Notes: generated from the letters alone by a model not told the origin. 64,000 nucleotides of DNA from Riemerella anatipestifer (GCF_035666175.1 NZ_CP142016.1:1-64000); one strand, 5' to 3'; shown: positions 17,864-26,895, counted from the first letter of the stretch. Translations and numbers: made by a program.

Positions 17864-18623
17864 TAAAAGATTGTAAAGCCATTCCAACATGGTTTTGCTT
17901 CATAAAATATTCGCCCATTAAAAAAGCATCAAAACCATTGTTTTTTAGTTTTTTATAAATTTCAGGACTATAAATGGCACTTTCGGCAACGCCTAAAGTG
18001 CCTTCAGGCAATTGGTTTCGCATTCTAATGGCGTGTTCGTAATCCACTTCAAAAGTGTTGAGGTTCCGATTGTTAATGCCTACCATTTTTAATTTGGAAT
18101 AATATTTATCAAAATCTTCACCGCTATAAAATTCCAATAAGACATCTAATCCCAAGAGGTGTGCTGTATCTGTAAGGTCTTCAATCTGAGATTTGGATAA
18201 AATATTGGCTATAAGCAAAATACAGTCTGCACCGTAAGCTTTGGCTTGATAAATTTGATAATCATCAACAATAAAGTCTTTCCTTAGCAAAGGGATATCG
18301 TAAACATTGGCTTCCTCCAAATCGGTTAAACTTCCTCCGAAGAAAGGCGTATCCGTCAATACAGACACACAAGCCGCTCCGTATGCCTTATATAGCGGTA
18401 AAATCGCTTGGATTTTAGCCTCTATGTTGATGTTATTTTTAGAGGGCGATTTCCTTTTAAACTCGGCTATAATTCCATACGGATTGGATTTTAAACTCTC
18501 AATAAAACCTCGTGTAGGCTGATAGAAAAACGGAGTGTCCTTGAGTTTTTCTAACGGCGTCTGCTTCTTGGCTTGCTGAATTTCGTCCAGTTTACAATCT
18601 ACTATTTTGTCTAAAATGGTCAT
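17856..18623 (-). CDS. trpC: Indole-3-glycerol phosphate synthase
   Basis: Closes the pyrrole ring of indole-3-glycerol phosphate from CdRP. The 255-residue TIM barrel contains IIAEFKRKSPSK (catalytic lysine), LRKDFIVDDYQIYQAKAYGA, the catalytic glutamate region LLEFYSGED, VGINNRNLNTFEVD, GVAESAI, and FLMGEYFM at the end. The start codon abuts the tag stop codon (TAAATG). The stop codon lies at the edge of IS copy 1, inside the duplicated target. Confidence 0.96.
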   Translation of the reverse strand: MTILDKIVDCKLDEIQQAKKQTPLEKLKDTPFFYQPTRGFIESLKSNPYGIIAEFKRKSPSKNNINIEAKIQAILPLYKAYGAACVSVLTDTPFFGGSLTDLEEANVYDIPLLRKDFIVDDYQIYQAKAYGADCILLIANILSKSQIEDLTDTAHLLGLDVLLEFYSGEDFDKYYSKLKMVGINNRNLNTFEVDYEHAIRMRNQLPEGTLGVAESAIYSPEIYKKLKNNGFDAFLMGEYFMKQNHVGMALQSFIE

Positions 18624-19202
18624 TTAATTTAGGTTTTTAGGGTGTTTGTAACAAGTTTGCACATGGTCGTTTACCATACCGATGGCTTGCATAAAGGCAT
18701 AAATAATGGTAGTCCCTACGAATTTAAACCCTCGCTTTTTTAAGTCTTTGGATATTTTATCCGATAGCGAAGTAGAGGCGGGTACTTCCGATAGGTTTTT
18801 AAACTCATTTTTAATTGGCTGATGCTCCACAAAACGCCATATATACTGGGAAAAAGTACCAAACTCTTCTCTAACTTTTATAAAAACCTTAGCGTTTTTA
18901 ACTGAAGATTCTATCTTTAATCTGTTGCGGATAATTCCCGTGTTATGAAATAATTCTTCGAGTTTAGTTTGGTTGTAAGTGGCGATTTTGGTATAGTTGA
19001 AATCATCAAAGGCTTGTCTAAAATTTTCTCTTTTTTTCAAAATGGTTATCCAACTCAATCCCGCCTGAAACCCTTCCAACAAAAGCATTTCAAAGAGCTT
19101 TTTGTCTTCAAAAACAGGCTCTCCCCATTCTGTATCGTGGTAATTGATGTAAATTTCATCATTGGTTACCCAGCCGCATCTATCTTTGTTTTTTAGTTCC
19201 AT
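18624..19202 (-). CDS. tag: DNA-3-methyladenine glycosylase I
   Basis: Base-excision repair enzyme that removes 3-methyladenine. The 192-residue protein shows the Tag pattern: CGWVTNDEIYINYHDTEWG at the N-terminus, EMLLLEGFQAGLSWITILKK, FKFVGTTIIYAFMQAIGMVNDH, and the zinc-binding Cys/His residues (C9, H17, late H and C in NDHVQTCYKH). It is embedded in the trp operon. It overlaps trpD by one base (TAATG) and abuts trpC, so it is translated from the trp transcript. It has no known role in tryptophan synthesis. Confidence 0.95.
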   Translation of the reverse strand: MELKNKDRCGWVTNDEIYINYHDTEWGEPVFEDKKLFEMLLLEGFQAGLSWITILKKRENFRQAFDDFNYTKIATYNQTKLEELFHNTGIIRNRLKIESSVKNAKVFIKVREEFGTFSQYIWRFVEHQPIKNEFKNLSEVPASTSLSDKISKDLKKRGFKFVGTTIIYAFMQAIGMVNDHVQTCYKHPKNLN

Positions 19203-20188
19203 TAAGCGGTTATTTTATTTAGGCAATCTTTAGCTTTTCTTTCCAATAGACTTTTTTTCGCTAATTCAAAACAGTTTTGATAATCCCCATATTTTTTAGT
19301 ATTATAAAGTGCCATTGCGGCATTGGCTAAGACGACGGCGTTTTGCTCTGGAGTACCTTTGCCGTCTAATATATTAAGGAAAATAGTTGCCGCTTCCTCT
19401 TTGGTTTCGCCACCGTAAATTTGGTCTTCTGAAATATTTTTAAATCCTAATTCTTCGGCGGAATAGATGTATTCTCCATTTTTATCAAAAACTTTGGTGT
19501 CTTGGGTAAGGCTAATTTCATCATAGCCATCTAAGGCGTGGACAAGCATAAATTCGGCATTTTCCTTTTGCAATAAATACTGATAAAGCCTCGCTATCTC
19601 CAAATTATAAACGCCTATCATACTGTATTTGGGCTGAACGGGATTAACTAAAGGTCCCAATAAATTAAAGAAAGTCCTAAGTCCCAACGCTTTTCTAAGA
19701 GGTGCTACTGATTTTAAAGCGGGATGAAACAACGGCGCGTGAAGAAAACAGATATTCCCTTTTTCTAAATCTGATTTTAATCCCTCTGAATTATTTTTAA
19801 ATTGGTATCCTAAAAGCTCCAACACATTAGACGAACCACTTACCGAAGAAACCCCATAATTACCATGTTTCGCTACTTTTTGTCCAGCTCCTGCAACGAT
19901 AAAAGAGGCTAAGGTAGAAATGTTAAAGGTATTTTTGCCATCGCCTCCTGTGCCTACAATATCCACTAAGTCTCGAGTTCCTAAATCTACTGGAGTAGCC
20001 AGATTGAGCAGGGCTTCTCTAAACCCCATTAACTCATCTAAAGTAATAGCCCTCATCATAAAAACACTTATAAACGCAGTGGCTTCGGTCTCATTAAATT
20101 TATTTTGAGCCAACTCTATCATAACAGACTTCGCCTCTGATTTACTAAGCGTTTGATGATTAAATAGATAGTTTAATATTTGTTTCAT
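19202..20188 (-). CDS. trpD: Anthranilate phosphoribosyltransferase
   Basis: Joins anthranilate and PRPP. The 328-residue protein has the PRPP loop DIVGTGGDGKNTFNIST (about residues 79-95), KHGNYGVSSVSGSSNVLE, and FFNLLGPLVNP. It is a stand-alone TrpD, not fused to TrpG. It lies 23 bp downstream of trpG and overlaps tag by one base. Confidence 0.96.
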   Translation of the reverse strand: MKQILNYLFNHQTLSKSEAKSVMIELAQNKFNETEATAFISVFMMRAITLDELMGFREALLNLATPVDLGTRDLVDIVGTGGDGKNTFNISTLASFIVAGAGQKVAKHGNYGVSSVSGSSNVLELLGYQFKNNSEGLKSDLEKGNICFLHAPLFHPALKSVAPLRKALGLRTFFNLLGPLVNPVQPKYSMIGVYNLEIARLYQYLLQKENAEFMLVHALDGYDEISLTQDTKVFDKNGEYIYSAEELGFKNISEDQIYGGETKEEAATIFLNILDGKGTPEQNAVVLANAAMALYNTKKYGDYQNCFELAKKSLLERKAKDCLNKITA

Positions 20189-20211
20189 AATTTATTTTTT
20201 ACAAATACCTC

Positions 20212-20784
20212 CTATGAAGCATTTAGAAAGTCACTTAAAATCGTTCTCCCCAAAGGGGTTAAAATACTCTCGGGATGAAACTGAACGGCGTGTACATCGT
20301 AAGTTTTGTGCTGAAGTGCCATAATCATACCTTCCTCATCAACGGCCGTTATTTCTAATTCCGAAGGAAAATCCTCAAGATTTACAGCCCAAGAATGATA
20401 CCTGCCTATTTCTATATTTTTGGGCATATTTTGAAACAAAAGGGCATCTGACTTTATAATTTCGGCTTGTGTAGCCACACCGTGATAGATTTTATCTAAA
20501 TTAACTAAACTTCCTCCAAAAGCCTCTGCAATGGCTTGTTGTCCAAGACAAACTCCCAAAATAGATTTGGTAGATGCGTAGGTTTTAATAACCTCTAACA
20601 ATCGTCCTGCCTCGCTGGGAATACCGGGACCTGGGGACAATATTATTTTATCATATTGCTCTATATCTTCTAACGGAATTTTATCATTTCTAAAAACATC
20701 TACCTCATTGCCTGTAATTTGCTCTATCATTTGAACTAAATTATAGGTAAAACTATCATAATTATCAAATACTAATATTTTCAT
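20212..20784 (-). CDS. trpG: Anthranilate synthase component II (glutamine amidotransferase)
   Basis: Supplies ammonia from glutamine to TrpE. The 190-residue class I amidotransferase has DNYDSFTYNLVQ at the start, the LSPGPGIPSEAG oxyanion strand, the nucleophile in ILGVCLGQQAIAEAFGG (about residue 79), and the His-Glu pair in VHAVQFHPESILTP. It lies 18 bp after trpE. A dual role with PabB is possible; no pab genes are in the window. Confidence 0.96.
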   Translation of the reverse strand: MKILVFDNYDSFTYNLVQMIEQITGNEVDVFRNDKIPLEDIEQYDKIILSPGPGIPSEAGRLLEVIKTYASTKSILGVCLGQQAIAEAFGGSLVNLDKIYHGVATQAEIIKSDALLFQNMPKNIEIGRYHSWAVNLEDFPSELEITAVDEEGMIMALQHKTYDVHAVQFHPESILTPLGRTILSDFLNAS

Positions 20785-20802
20785 TTTTTTGTCTTTAAAT
20801 TT

Positions 20803-22218
20803 TTAAGCTCTATTTAGAGTCTCTGCTTTTTTAATAGCTTTTTTTAGGGCATTAAGTTTGTTATTAACTTCTTGTAGTTCGCTTTCTGGAGAAGATTTTG
20901 CCACAACTCCAGCTCCTGCCTGATAATAAAGGTGATTATTCTTGGCTAAAAAAGTCCTAATCATAATCGCTTGGTTGCAAGTCCCATCGAAACCTACAAA
21001 ACCGATACAACCTCCATAATATCCTCTCGAAGTAGGTTCGTACGAATTAATAAGTTCCATAGCCTTGTATTTAGGAGCACCACTCAATGTACCCTGTGGA
21101 AAGGTAGTCGCTATCATTTCGTATGGATTGATATTGTCGCTTAATTCGGCTGTTACTTCGCTTACCATATGTATAACTGATGAAAAAAACTGGATTTCCT
21201 TTAGTTTAGAAACGCTAACATTTTTTCCCAATTTACTAAGATCATTTCGTGCTAAATCTACCAACATCGTATGTTCTGCATTTTCTTTTGGGTCGGCTTT
21301 CAAGTCTTCTGCCGATGCTAAATCTTCCTGAATATTTCCCGTTCTTTTAAAAGTACCTGCAATAGGATGAATAATGGCTTTTTTATTTTTGATAATCAAC
21401 TGACTTTCAGGACTAGAACCCATCAATTTATAATCACCATAATCAAAGAAAAATAGATATGGCGAAGGATTGATATTCCTTAAAGCTCTATACACTTGGA
21501 ACTCATCTCCTCTGTATTTTTGCTGAAATCTACGGCTAAGCACCATTTGGAAAGTATCTCCTCTAAAAGCGTGTTTTTGAGCCTGTTTTACCATTTCTAG
21601 ATATTCTGCATCTTCAAGATTAGAAGTTTCTTGTTCTATGCTTTCAAACGGATATACTGCTATAGATTTATGATTGATAATATCTTCTAAATAAGATATT
21701 TCCGAATTTACCCCCTCTATCTTATTCTCTATAATTCTCATTTCATCATTGGTATGATTAAAAGCAATGATGTACTGATAAAATCTATATCTAAGAATTG
21801 GAATTTCCGTTTCTTTGCTTTGAGGTTTAAACTTAATAGACTCAAAGAAAGGAATAGCTTCATAACTTGTATAGCCAAAAAAGCCTTGAGCCATTTTATC
21901 AATAGCACTTTCCACTTCTTCACATTTGAAATTTTCCGCAAAGTCTTGGAGAACATCTGTTAGGAGGACACCCTCTTGAAAGTTTAATTTTTGGGGTGGC
22001 TGGTCGGGAAATTTAATTTCATAATTTTCATAATTATTCACCTCTATACCAGCAATCGCATTTACTCCTATGAAAGAGTAGCTACCGTTATCTGCATTAT
22101 GTTCTGTACTCTCCAAAAGAATTGTATCTCTAAATATATCACGAAGTTTCAGATAAGTTCCCATAGGTGTGTGTAAATCTCCCATAAGAACTTTGGACTC
22201 TGTTTTAATTCTAACCAT
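20803..22218 (-). CDS. trpE: Anthranilate synthase component I
   Basis: Converts chorismate to anthranilate with TrpG. The 471-residue protein has the feedback-inhibition segment ILLESTEHNADNGSYSFIG (about residues 34-52, LLES box) and the chorismate-binding domain: DTFQMVLSRRFQQ, SPSPYLFF-like NPSPYLFFFDYGDY, GSSPESQL, HPIAGTFKRTGN, VDLARNDLSKLG and TLSGAPKYKAMELI. It is the first structural gene of the operon. An attenuator-like terminator ends about 20 bp upstream of its start codon. Confidence 0.97.
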   Translation of the reverse strand: MVRIKTESKVLMGDLHTPMGTYLKLRDIFRDTILLESTEHNADNGSYSFIGVNAIAGIEVNNYENYEIKFPDQPPQKLNFQEGVLLTDVLQDFAENFKCEEVESAIDKMAQGFFGYTSYEAIPFFESIKFKPQSKETEIPILRYRFYQYIIAFNHTNDEMRIIENKIEGVNSEISYLEDIINHKSIAVYPFESIEQETSNLEDAEYLEMVKQAQKHAFRGDTFQMVLSRRFQQKYRGDEFQVYRALRNINPSPYLFFFDYGDYKLMGSSPESQLIIKNKKAIIHPIAGTFKRTGNIQEDLASAEDLKADPKENAEHTMLVDLARNDLSKLGKNVSVSKLKEIQFFSSVIHMVSEVTAELSDNINPYEMIATTFPQGTLSGAPKYKAMELINSYEPTSRGYYGGCIGFVGFDGTCNQAIMIRTFLAKNNHLYYQAGAGVVAKSSPESELQEVNNKLNALKKAIKKAETLNRA

Positions 22219-22239
22219 TTTTAAAATTCAATTTAAAAT

Positions 22240-22270
22240 AAAAAAACTCCTACGATAATCCGCAGAAGTC
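22240..22270 (-). terminator. Rho-independent terminator before trpE (attenuator)
   Basis: On the minus strand ACTTCTGCG (22269-22261) pairs with CGTAGGAGT (22254-22246) through nine pairs including G-T wobbles, with loop GATTAT and then a run of six T. It lies between the leader peptide and trpE, so readthrough is required for operon expression. The competing antiterminator is at 22336-22344. Confidence 0.85.
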
Positions 22271-22316
22271 TTTATTGTTTATTACTATCCTTAAATTTGT
22301 TTTCTTACCAAAAAAG

Positions 22317-22391
22317 CTAAATACGATAGAAGTTCAGACCCTGCTTGAGAGTTTGACACCACCATTCCTGTATTACACCGTTTGTTTTCAT
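22317..22391 (-). CDS. trpL: trp operon leader peptide
   Basis: A 24-codon ORF from ATG (22391) to TAG, beginning MKTNGVIQEWWCQ and containing tandem Trp codons TGG-TGG at codons 10 and 11 (22359-22364). Two adjacent tryptophans in a tiny ORF, followed by a competing hairpin and then a terminator just upstream of trpE, is the classical ribosome-stalling attenuator layout. The -7 element TACATTTG ends four bases before the ATG, so the message may be nearly leaderless. Not previously named here; the assignment rests on position and codon content. Confidence 0.85.
   Translation of the reverse strand: MKTNGVIQEWWCQTLKQGLNFYRI
22336..22344 (-). promoter_or_regulatory. Antiterminator arm of the trp attenuator
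   Basis: GCAGGGTCT on the minus strand can pair with AGACTTCTGC (22271-22262), the 5' arm of the terminator, with two G-T pairs and one bulge. It lies about 15-20 bases past the Trp codons, so a ribosome stalled there would leave it free to pair and block the terminator. Confidence 0.6.
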
Positions 22392-22395
22392 TTAG

Positions 22396-22425
22396 CAAAT
22401 GTAATATTTTTTTATTAAAAAACAA
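22396..22425 (-). promoter_or_regulatory. Promoter of the trp operon
   Basis: On the minus strand TTG (22425-22423), a 19-base spacer, then TACATTTG (22403-22396) match the Bacteroidota -33/-7 consensus exactly. The expected start is near 22391, on the leader-peptide ATG itself. Confidence 0.7.
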
Positions 22426-22548
22426 GTGTTTAATGCTTCAAACTTGAAAATTTTTAAGAAAACTGTTTACTTTGAATAAATTCTAAACTTCATTAGAGAC
22501 TTATATATAAATTTGAAGTAATATATTTTTATGATAAAAAACTTTTTG

Positions 22549-22556
22549 TAATTTTG
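22549..22556 (+). promoter_or_regulatory. Candidate -7 element for thrS
   Basis: TAATTTTG, an exact TAnnTTTG match, 27 bases upstream of the thrS ATG. A convincing -33 element is not seen at the usual spacing. The rest of the trpE-thrS interval (22219-22583) holds the trp leader and promoter on the other strand. Confidence 0.5.
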
Positions 22557-22583
22557 CATTTTGTTTAAAAATATATTACAATA

Positions 22584-24509
22584 ATGGTAAAAATCACACT
22601 CCCTGATGGAAGTATCAGAGAATTTGAAGGAGTAGTAACTCCTTTAGAAGTAGCAAAATCTATTAGTGAAGGGTTGGCTAGAAATACCATTTCAGCCATG
22701 GTAAACAACAAACAAGTGGAGGTAACCACCCCAATAACCGAAGATGCTACGGTACAACTTCTTACATGGAATGATGATATGGGAAAGAAGGCTTTTTGGC
22801 ATTCTTCTGCTCACCTTTTAGCACAAGCAATATTGGCGTATTATCCAAATGCTAAACTTACCATTGGTCCTGCTATAGAGAATGGTTTCTACTACGATGT
22901 AGATTTTGGAGAGGAAACTTTATCTGAAAAAGATTTTGAAAAGATAGAGCAAAAAATGCTAGAAAATGCAAAGAAAGACTCTACCTTTAAACTTTATGCT
23001 ATTTCTAAAGCAGAGGCTTTGAAAGAATATGCTGACAACCCATATAAAACAGAATTGATAGAAAATCTTAATGATGGAGAAATTACTTTCTGTTCTCACG
23101 ACGATTTTACAGATTTATGTAGAGGTGGGCATATACCTTCTACGGGGATTGTCAAAGCAGTTAAGATACTTAATGCTGCAGGAGCCTATTGGCGTGGTGA
23201 TGAGAAAAATCCACAATTAACGAGAGTTTACGGGATATCTTTCCCTAAACAAAAAGACCTTAAAGAATACCTAGAAAGATTAGAAGAGGCTAAGCGTAGA
23301 GACCATAGAAAACTAGGGAAAGAGCTAGGCTTATTTACTTTTTCTGAAAAGGTAGGTGCAGGGTTACCTTTATGGTTACCTAAAGGAGCGGCTCTTAGAA
23401 AAAAATTAGAAAGCTTCCTTTCAGAAGCACAAAGAAAAGGCGGTTACGAATTTGTAATGACTCCACACATTGGGAATATAGAACTATATAAAACCTCTGG
23501 ACATTATGAAAAATATGGAGCAGACAGCTTCCAACCAATAAAAACGCCGCATGTAGGAGAGGAGTTTTTATTAAAACCAATGAACTGTCCACATCACTGT
23601 GAAGTTTATAAAGCACAACAATGGTCTTATAAAGATTTACCTAAAAGATATGCAGAGTTCGGTACGGTATATCGTTATGAACAAAGTGGCGAATTACACG
23701 GACTTACTAGAGTAAGAGGATTTACTCAAGATGACGCCCATTTATTCTGTACACCAGACCAACTATTAGAGGAGTTTGAAAAAGTAATAGACTTGGTACT
23801 TTATGTGTTTAAATCTTTAGGGTTTGAAGACTTTATAGCACAGGTATCATTGAGAGATAAAGAGAACAGAGCTAAATATATCGGTTCTGAAGAAAACTGG
23901 GAGAAAGCAGAGTCTGCGATTATTACGGCGGCTAAGAACAAGGGACTCAACACTGTTGTAGAATATGGTGAGGCTGCATTTTATGGACCTAAATTAGATT
24001 TTATGGTTAAAGATGCTTTGGGTAGAAGTTGGCAGCTAGGAACCATACAGGTAGATTATAACCTTCCTGAAAGATTTGATTTAGCCTATGTAGGTAGTGA
24101 TAACGAGAGACATCGTCCTATCATGATTCACCGTGCACCTTTTGGTTCTATGGAAAGATTTATTGCTATTTTAATTGAAAATACAGCAGGTGATTTCCCA
24201 CTTTGGTTAAATCCAGACCAGTATATACTACTTCCAATCAGTGAAAAATATACAGATTACGCTAAAAAAGTTTCACAATTATTAGAAAATCACGATATTT
24301 GCGGACTGGTAGATGAGAGAAATGAAAAAACGGGTAAAAAAATCCGTGATGCAGAAATGAAGAAAATACCATTCATGCTCATTGTAGGAGAGAATGAAGC
24401 AGGAAACCAAACGGTATCTGTAAGAAAAAGAGGAGAAGGAGATTTAGGAGAAATGAGTATAGAAAGCTTTGTGGAATATTTTAAAAATGAAGCAAAGATT
24501 GTAAAGTAA
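22584..24509 (+). CDS. thrS: Threonyl-tRNA synthetase
   Basis: Class II synthetase that charges tRNA-Thr. The 641-residue protein has the full domain order: an N-terminal TGS domain (residues 1-60), an editing domain with [11 protein letters not shown] (about 74) and [12 protein letters not shown], a catalytic core with zinc-binding [11 protein letters not shown], motif 2 [20 protein letters not shown], motif 3 [12 protein letters not shown], and a C-terminal anticodon-binding domain. It leads the thrS-infC-rpmI-rplT translation cluster. Confidence 0.98.
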   Translation: MVKITLPDGSIREFEGVVTPLEVAKSISEGLARNTISAMVNNKQVEVTTPITEDATVQLLTWNDDMGKKAFWHSSAHLLAQAILAYYPNAKLTIGPAIENGFYYDVDFGEETLSEKDFEKIEQKMLENAKKDSTFKLYAISKAEALKEYADNPYKTELIENLNDGEITFCSHDDFTDLCRGGHIPSTGIVKAVKILNAAGAYWRGDEKNPQLTRVYGISFPKQKDLKEYLERLEEAKRRDHRKLGKELGLFTFSEKVGAGLPLWLPKGAALRKKLESFLSEAQRKGGYEFVMTPHIGNIELYKTSGHYEKYGADSFQPIKTPHVGEEFLLKPMNCPHHCEVYKAQQWSYKDLPKRYAEFGTVYRYEQSGELHGLTRVRGFTQDDAHLFCTPDQLLEEFEKVIDLVLYVFKSLGFEDFIAQVSLRDKENRAKYIGSEENWEKAESAIITAAKNKGLNTVVEYGEAAFYGPKLDFMVKDALGRSWQLGTIQVDYNLPERFDLAYVGSDNERHRPIMIHRAPFGSMERFIAILIENTAGDFPLWLNPDQYILLPISEKYTDYAKKVSQLLENHDICGLVDERNEKTGKKIRDAEMKKIPFMLIVGENEAGNQTVSVRKRGEGDLGEMSIESFVEYFKNEAKIVK

Positions 24510-24535
24510 GGTTTAACAATTAAAAATATAAAGCC

Positions 24536-25093
24536 ATAGCAATTAGAAAAAAAATTAACAGGTCAGCACCGCGTCGCCAGCAGGAGGATGCGCACATGAT
24601 TAATGAAAAAATCCGTGCTAAAGAGGTTCGCCTTGTAGGGGATAATGTAGAACCAGGTATATATCCGCTAGCCAAAGCTAAAGAATTGGCAGAAGAACAA
24701 GAACTAGACTTGGTAGTTATATCTGATAAAGCAGAGCCTTTCATTGCTCGTATTATGGATTATAAAAAGTTCCTTTATGAGCAGAAGAAGAAACAAAAAG
24801 AACTTAAGGCTAAACAAGTAAAAGTAGTGGTAAAGGAGATTCGTTTTGGACCCCAAACCGATGACCACGACTACGAATTCAAGAAAAAACACGCCGAAAA
24901 GTTCTTAGAAGAAGGCTCTAAACTTAAGACCTATGTGTTTTTTAAAGGTCGTTCTATTGTTTTCAAAGATCAAGGAGAAATACTTTTATTAAAACTTGCT
25001 CAAGATTTAGAGCACGTAGGAAAAGTAGATCAGCTACCTAAACTAGAGGGCAAAAGAATGATTATGATGATGAGTCCTAAAAAAACAAAATAA
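24536..25093 (+). CDS. infC: Translation initiation factor IF-3, probable AUA start
   Basis: IF-3 binds the 30S subunit and rejects non-canonical start codons. The first ATG (24596) would remove the basic N-terminal arm. In the same frame upstream, after a TAA at 24521, the DNA reads ATA GCA ATT AGA AAA AAA, giving [20 protein letters not shown] before [15 protein letters not shown]; flavobacterial IF-3 proteins typically begin MAIR. I therefore place the start at ATA (24536), giving 185 residues. ATT at 24542 is the alternative. Non-AUG infC starts (AUU in E. coli) permit autoregulation by IF-3 itself. Core motifs [18 protein letters not shown] and [10 protein letters not shown] are intact. 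Confidence 0.9.
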   Translation: MAIRKKINRSAPRRQQEDAHMINEKIRAKEVRLVGDNVEPGIYPLAKAKELAEEQELDLVVISDKAEPFIARIMDYKKFLYEQKKKQKELKAKQVKVVVKEIRFGPQTDDHDYEFKKKHAEKFLEEGSKLKTYVFFKGRSIVFKDQGEILLLKLAQDLEHVGKVDQLPKLEGKRMIMMMSPKKTK

Positions 25094-25130
25094 ACATATA
25101 TTGATAACAAAACGATAAAAAAGCAAAAAA

Positions 25131-25328
25131 ATGCCAAAATTAAAAACGAAATCAGGAGCTAAGAAGCGTTTTGCTCTTACCGGAACTGGTAAAATCAAAA
25201 GAAAAAATGCTTACAAAAGTCACATCTTGACTAAGAAGGAAACTAAGCAAAAGAGAAATCTTACGCAAACTTCTTATGTTCATTCATCTGACGAGAAAAG
25301 CGTTTTGAAGCAATTAGCTATCAAGTAG
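25131..25328 (+). CDS. rpmI: 50S ribosomal protein L35
   Basis: 65-residue basic protein beginning [20 protein letters not shown], the L35 signature, and ending with conserved DEKSVLKQL. It lies 37 bp after infC in the usual infC-rpmI-rplT order. Confidence 0.97.
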   Translation: MPKLKTKSGAKKRFALTGTGKIKRKNAYKSHILTKKETKQKRNLTQTSYVHSSDEKSVLKQLAIK

Positions 25329-25387
25329 TTTTTATAAATCAGTTATTCGGTTTATAAGAATTCAAAAAATTCAAACAAGTTTAACCC

Positions 25388-25431
25388 TGAAATGGTGCCA
25401 CTAAGAAAGCGTTAAAACTTCGCCCATTTCA
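25388..25431 (+). promoter_or_regulatory. Stem-loop in the rpmI-rplT gap, candidate r-protein leader
   Basis: TGAAATGG (25388-25395) pairs perfectly with CCATTTCA (25424-25431), and the structure ends about 20 bases before rplT. It is followed by A, not T, so it is not a plus-strand terminator. L20 represses its own operon in other bacteria by binding mRNA structures that mimic 23S rRNA; whether this element does that is an inference. Confidence 0.35.
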
Positions 25432-25451
25432 AAAAAACAAATTATTAAATT

Positions 25452-25796
25452 ATGCCAAGATCAGTAAATTCTGTAGCGTCAAGAGCACGCAGAAAAAAAG
25501 TAATGAAACAAGCTAAAGGTTTTTTCGGTAGAAGAAAAAACGTTTGGACTGTTGCTAAAAATGCCGTGGAAAAGGCAATGCAATATGCCTACCGTGGTAG
25601 AAAAGAGAAGAAAAGAAATTTCAGAAGCCTTTGGATTATGCGTATCAACGCAGGATGCAGAGAATACGGAATGTCTTACTCTCAGTTTATGGGAGCTCTT
25701 AAAAAGAACAACATTGAATTGAACAGAAAAGTTCTTGCAGACCTTGCAATGAATCATCCTGAAGCATTCAAAGCTGTTGTAGATCAAGTAAAATAA
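25452..25796 (+). CDS. rplT: 50S ribosomal protein L20
   Basis: 114-residue basic protein with the L20 signature ([20 protein letters not shown] at the start, [37 protein letters not shown]). Assembles early on 23S rRNA. It ends the thrS-infC-rpmI-rplT cluster and is followed by a strong terminator. Confidence 0.98.
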   Translation: MPRSVNSVASRARRKKVMKQAKGFFGRRKNVWTVAKNAVEKAMQYAYRGRKEKKRNFRSLWIMRINAGCREYGMSYSQFMGALKKNNIELNRKVLADLAMNHPEAFKAVVDQVK

Positions 25797-25823
25797 ATGT
25801 TTAATTTTTTTGTTATCAATATT

Positions 25824-25856
25824 AAAGAGAGAGTTTTAATTACTCTCTCTTTTTTA
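25824..25856 (+). terminator. Rho-independent terminator after rplT
   Basis: AAAGAGAGAGT (25824-25834) pairs perfectly with ACTCTCTCTTT (25842-25852) across a 7-base loop, followed by a T run. Confidence 0.92.
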
Positions 25857-25916
25857 TTTGTGTCTATTAAGAATTTGTATTATTTTTAGTGACTGAAATT
25901 TATAATTAAATCAAAA

Positions 25917-26810
25917 ATGAAAAATATTGTAGTAATTGGAGCTGGGACAATGGGAAATGGGATAGCTCATACCTTTGCTCAAAATGGTTTTAAGGTAAAT
26001 TTAGTAGATATTTCGCAGGAAGCTCTAGATAAAGGTGTTGATACTATTTCTAAAAATTTAGATAGAATTATTTCTAAAGGATATCTTACCGAAGCTCAAA
26101 AAGAAGAAACACTAAACAATATTACTAAAAATACTTCCTTAGAAAGTGCTGTTAAAGATGCAGATCTGATTGTGGAAGCCGCAACTGAAAATACAGAGTT
26201 AAAATTGAATATCTTTAAACAAATAGATACTTTAGCTCCAGAGCATTGCATTCTTGCCACCAATACATCATCTATATCCATTACTCAGATTGCGGCGGTA
26301 ACACAAAGACCTGATAAAGTCATCGGAATGCATTTTATGAATCCTGTTCCTATTATGAAATTGGTGGAAATTATCAAAGGCTATTCTACTTCTAAAGAAA
26401 CTTTCGATGCGGTTTATAAAATGTCAAAAGACTTATCAAAGGTGCCTGTAGAAGTTAACGATTATCCAGGTTTTGTAGCCAATAGAATCCTAATGCCAAT
26501 GATAAACGAAGCTATAGAAACTTTATATAATAATGTAGCTGGAGTTGAAGAAATAGACACCGTGATGAAGTTAGGTATGGCACATCCTATGGGACCGCTA
26601 CAACTAGCGGATTTTATAGGTCTAGATGTTTGTTTAGCAATTCTTAATGTAATGTATGATGGTTTTAAGAATCCAAAGTACGCCCCATGTCCACTATTGG
26701 TAAATATGGTAATGGCAGGGAAATTAGGAGTGAAATCAGGAGAAGGTTTCTATGACTACACCGAAACAAAAAAGGCTGAAAAAGTAGCCCGTATGTTTTC
26801 TAAAAATTAA
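25917..26810 (+). CDS. 3-hydroxybutyryl-CoA / 3-hydroxyacyl-CoA dehydrogenase
   Basis: NAD-dependent oxidation of (S)-3-hydroxyacyl-CoA to 3-ketoacyl-CoA, in fatty-acid breakdown or butyrate-type metabolism. The 297-residue protein has the Rossmann motif VIGAGTMGNGIAHTFAQNGF (residues 5-24), ADLIVEAATENTELK, the catalytic His in MHFMNPVPIMKLVEI, and VEVNDYPGFVANRI leading the C-terminal helical domain with MGPLQLADFIGLD. It is a stand-alone enzyme, not the hydratase fusion. Alone between two terminators. Confidence 0.93.
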   Translation: MKNIVVIGAGTMGNGIAHTFAQNGFKVNLVDISQEALDKGVDTISKNLDRIISKGYLTEAQKEETLNNITKNTSLESAVKDADLIVEAATENTELKLNIFKQIDTLAPEHCILATNTSSISITQIAAVTQRPDKVIGMHFMNPVPIMKLVEIIKGYSTSKETFDAVYKMSKDLSKVPVEVNDYPGFVANRILMPMINEAIETLYNNVAGVEEIDTVMKLGMAHPMGPLQLADFIGLDVCLAILNVMYDGFKNPKYAPCPLLVNMVMAGKLGVKSGEGFYDYTETKKAEKVARMFSKN

Positions 26811-26895
26811 CAAAATTTAATTCAGATTAACAGAAATAATTGTTTATATTTGCAGAACAAGATTCTAACACTAGAATATTAAAATTTTAAAACCA

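Noticed and set aside
22392..22583. T-box or threonine leader upstream of thrS
   Set aside because: The gap carries only the trp promoter on the other strand and a -7 element for thrS. No specifier stem, no terminator/antiterminator pair and no Thr-rich leader ORF was seen on the plus strand.
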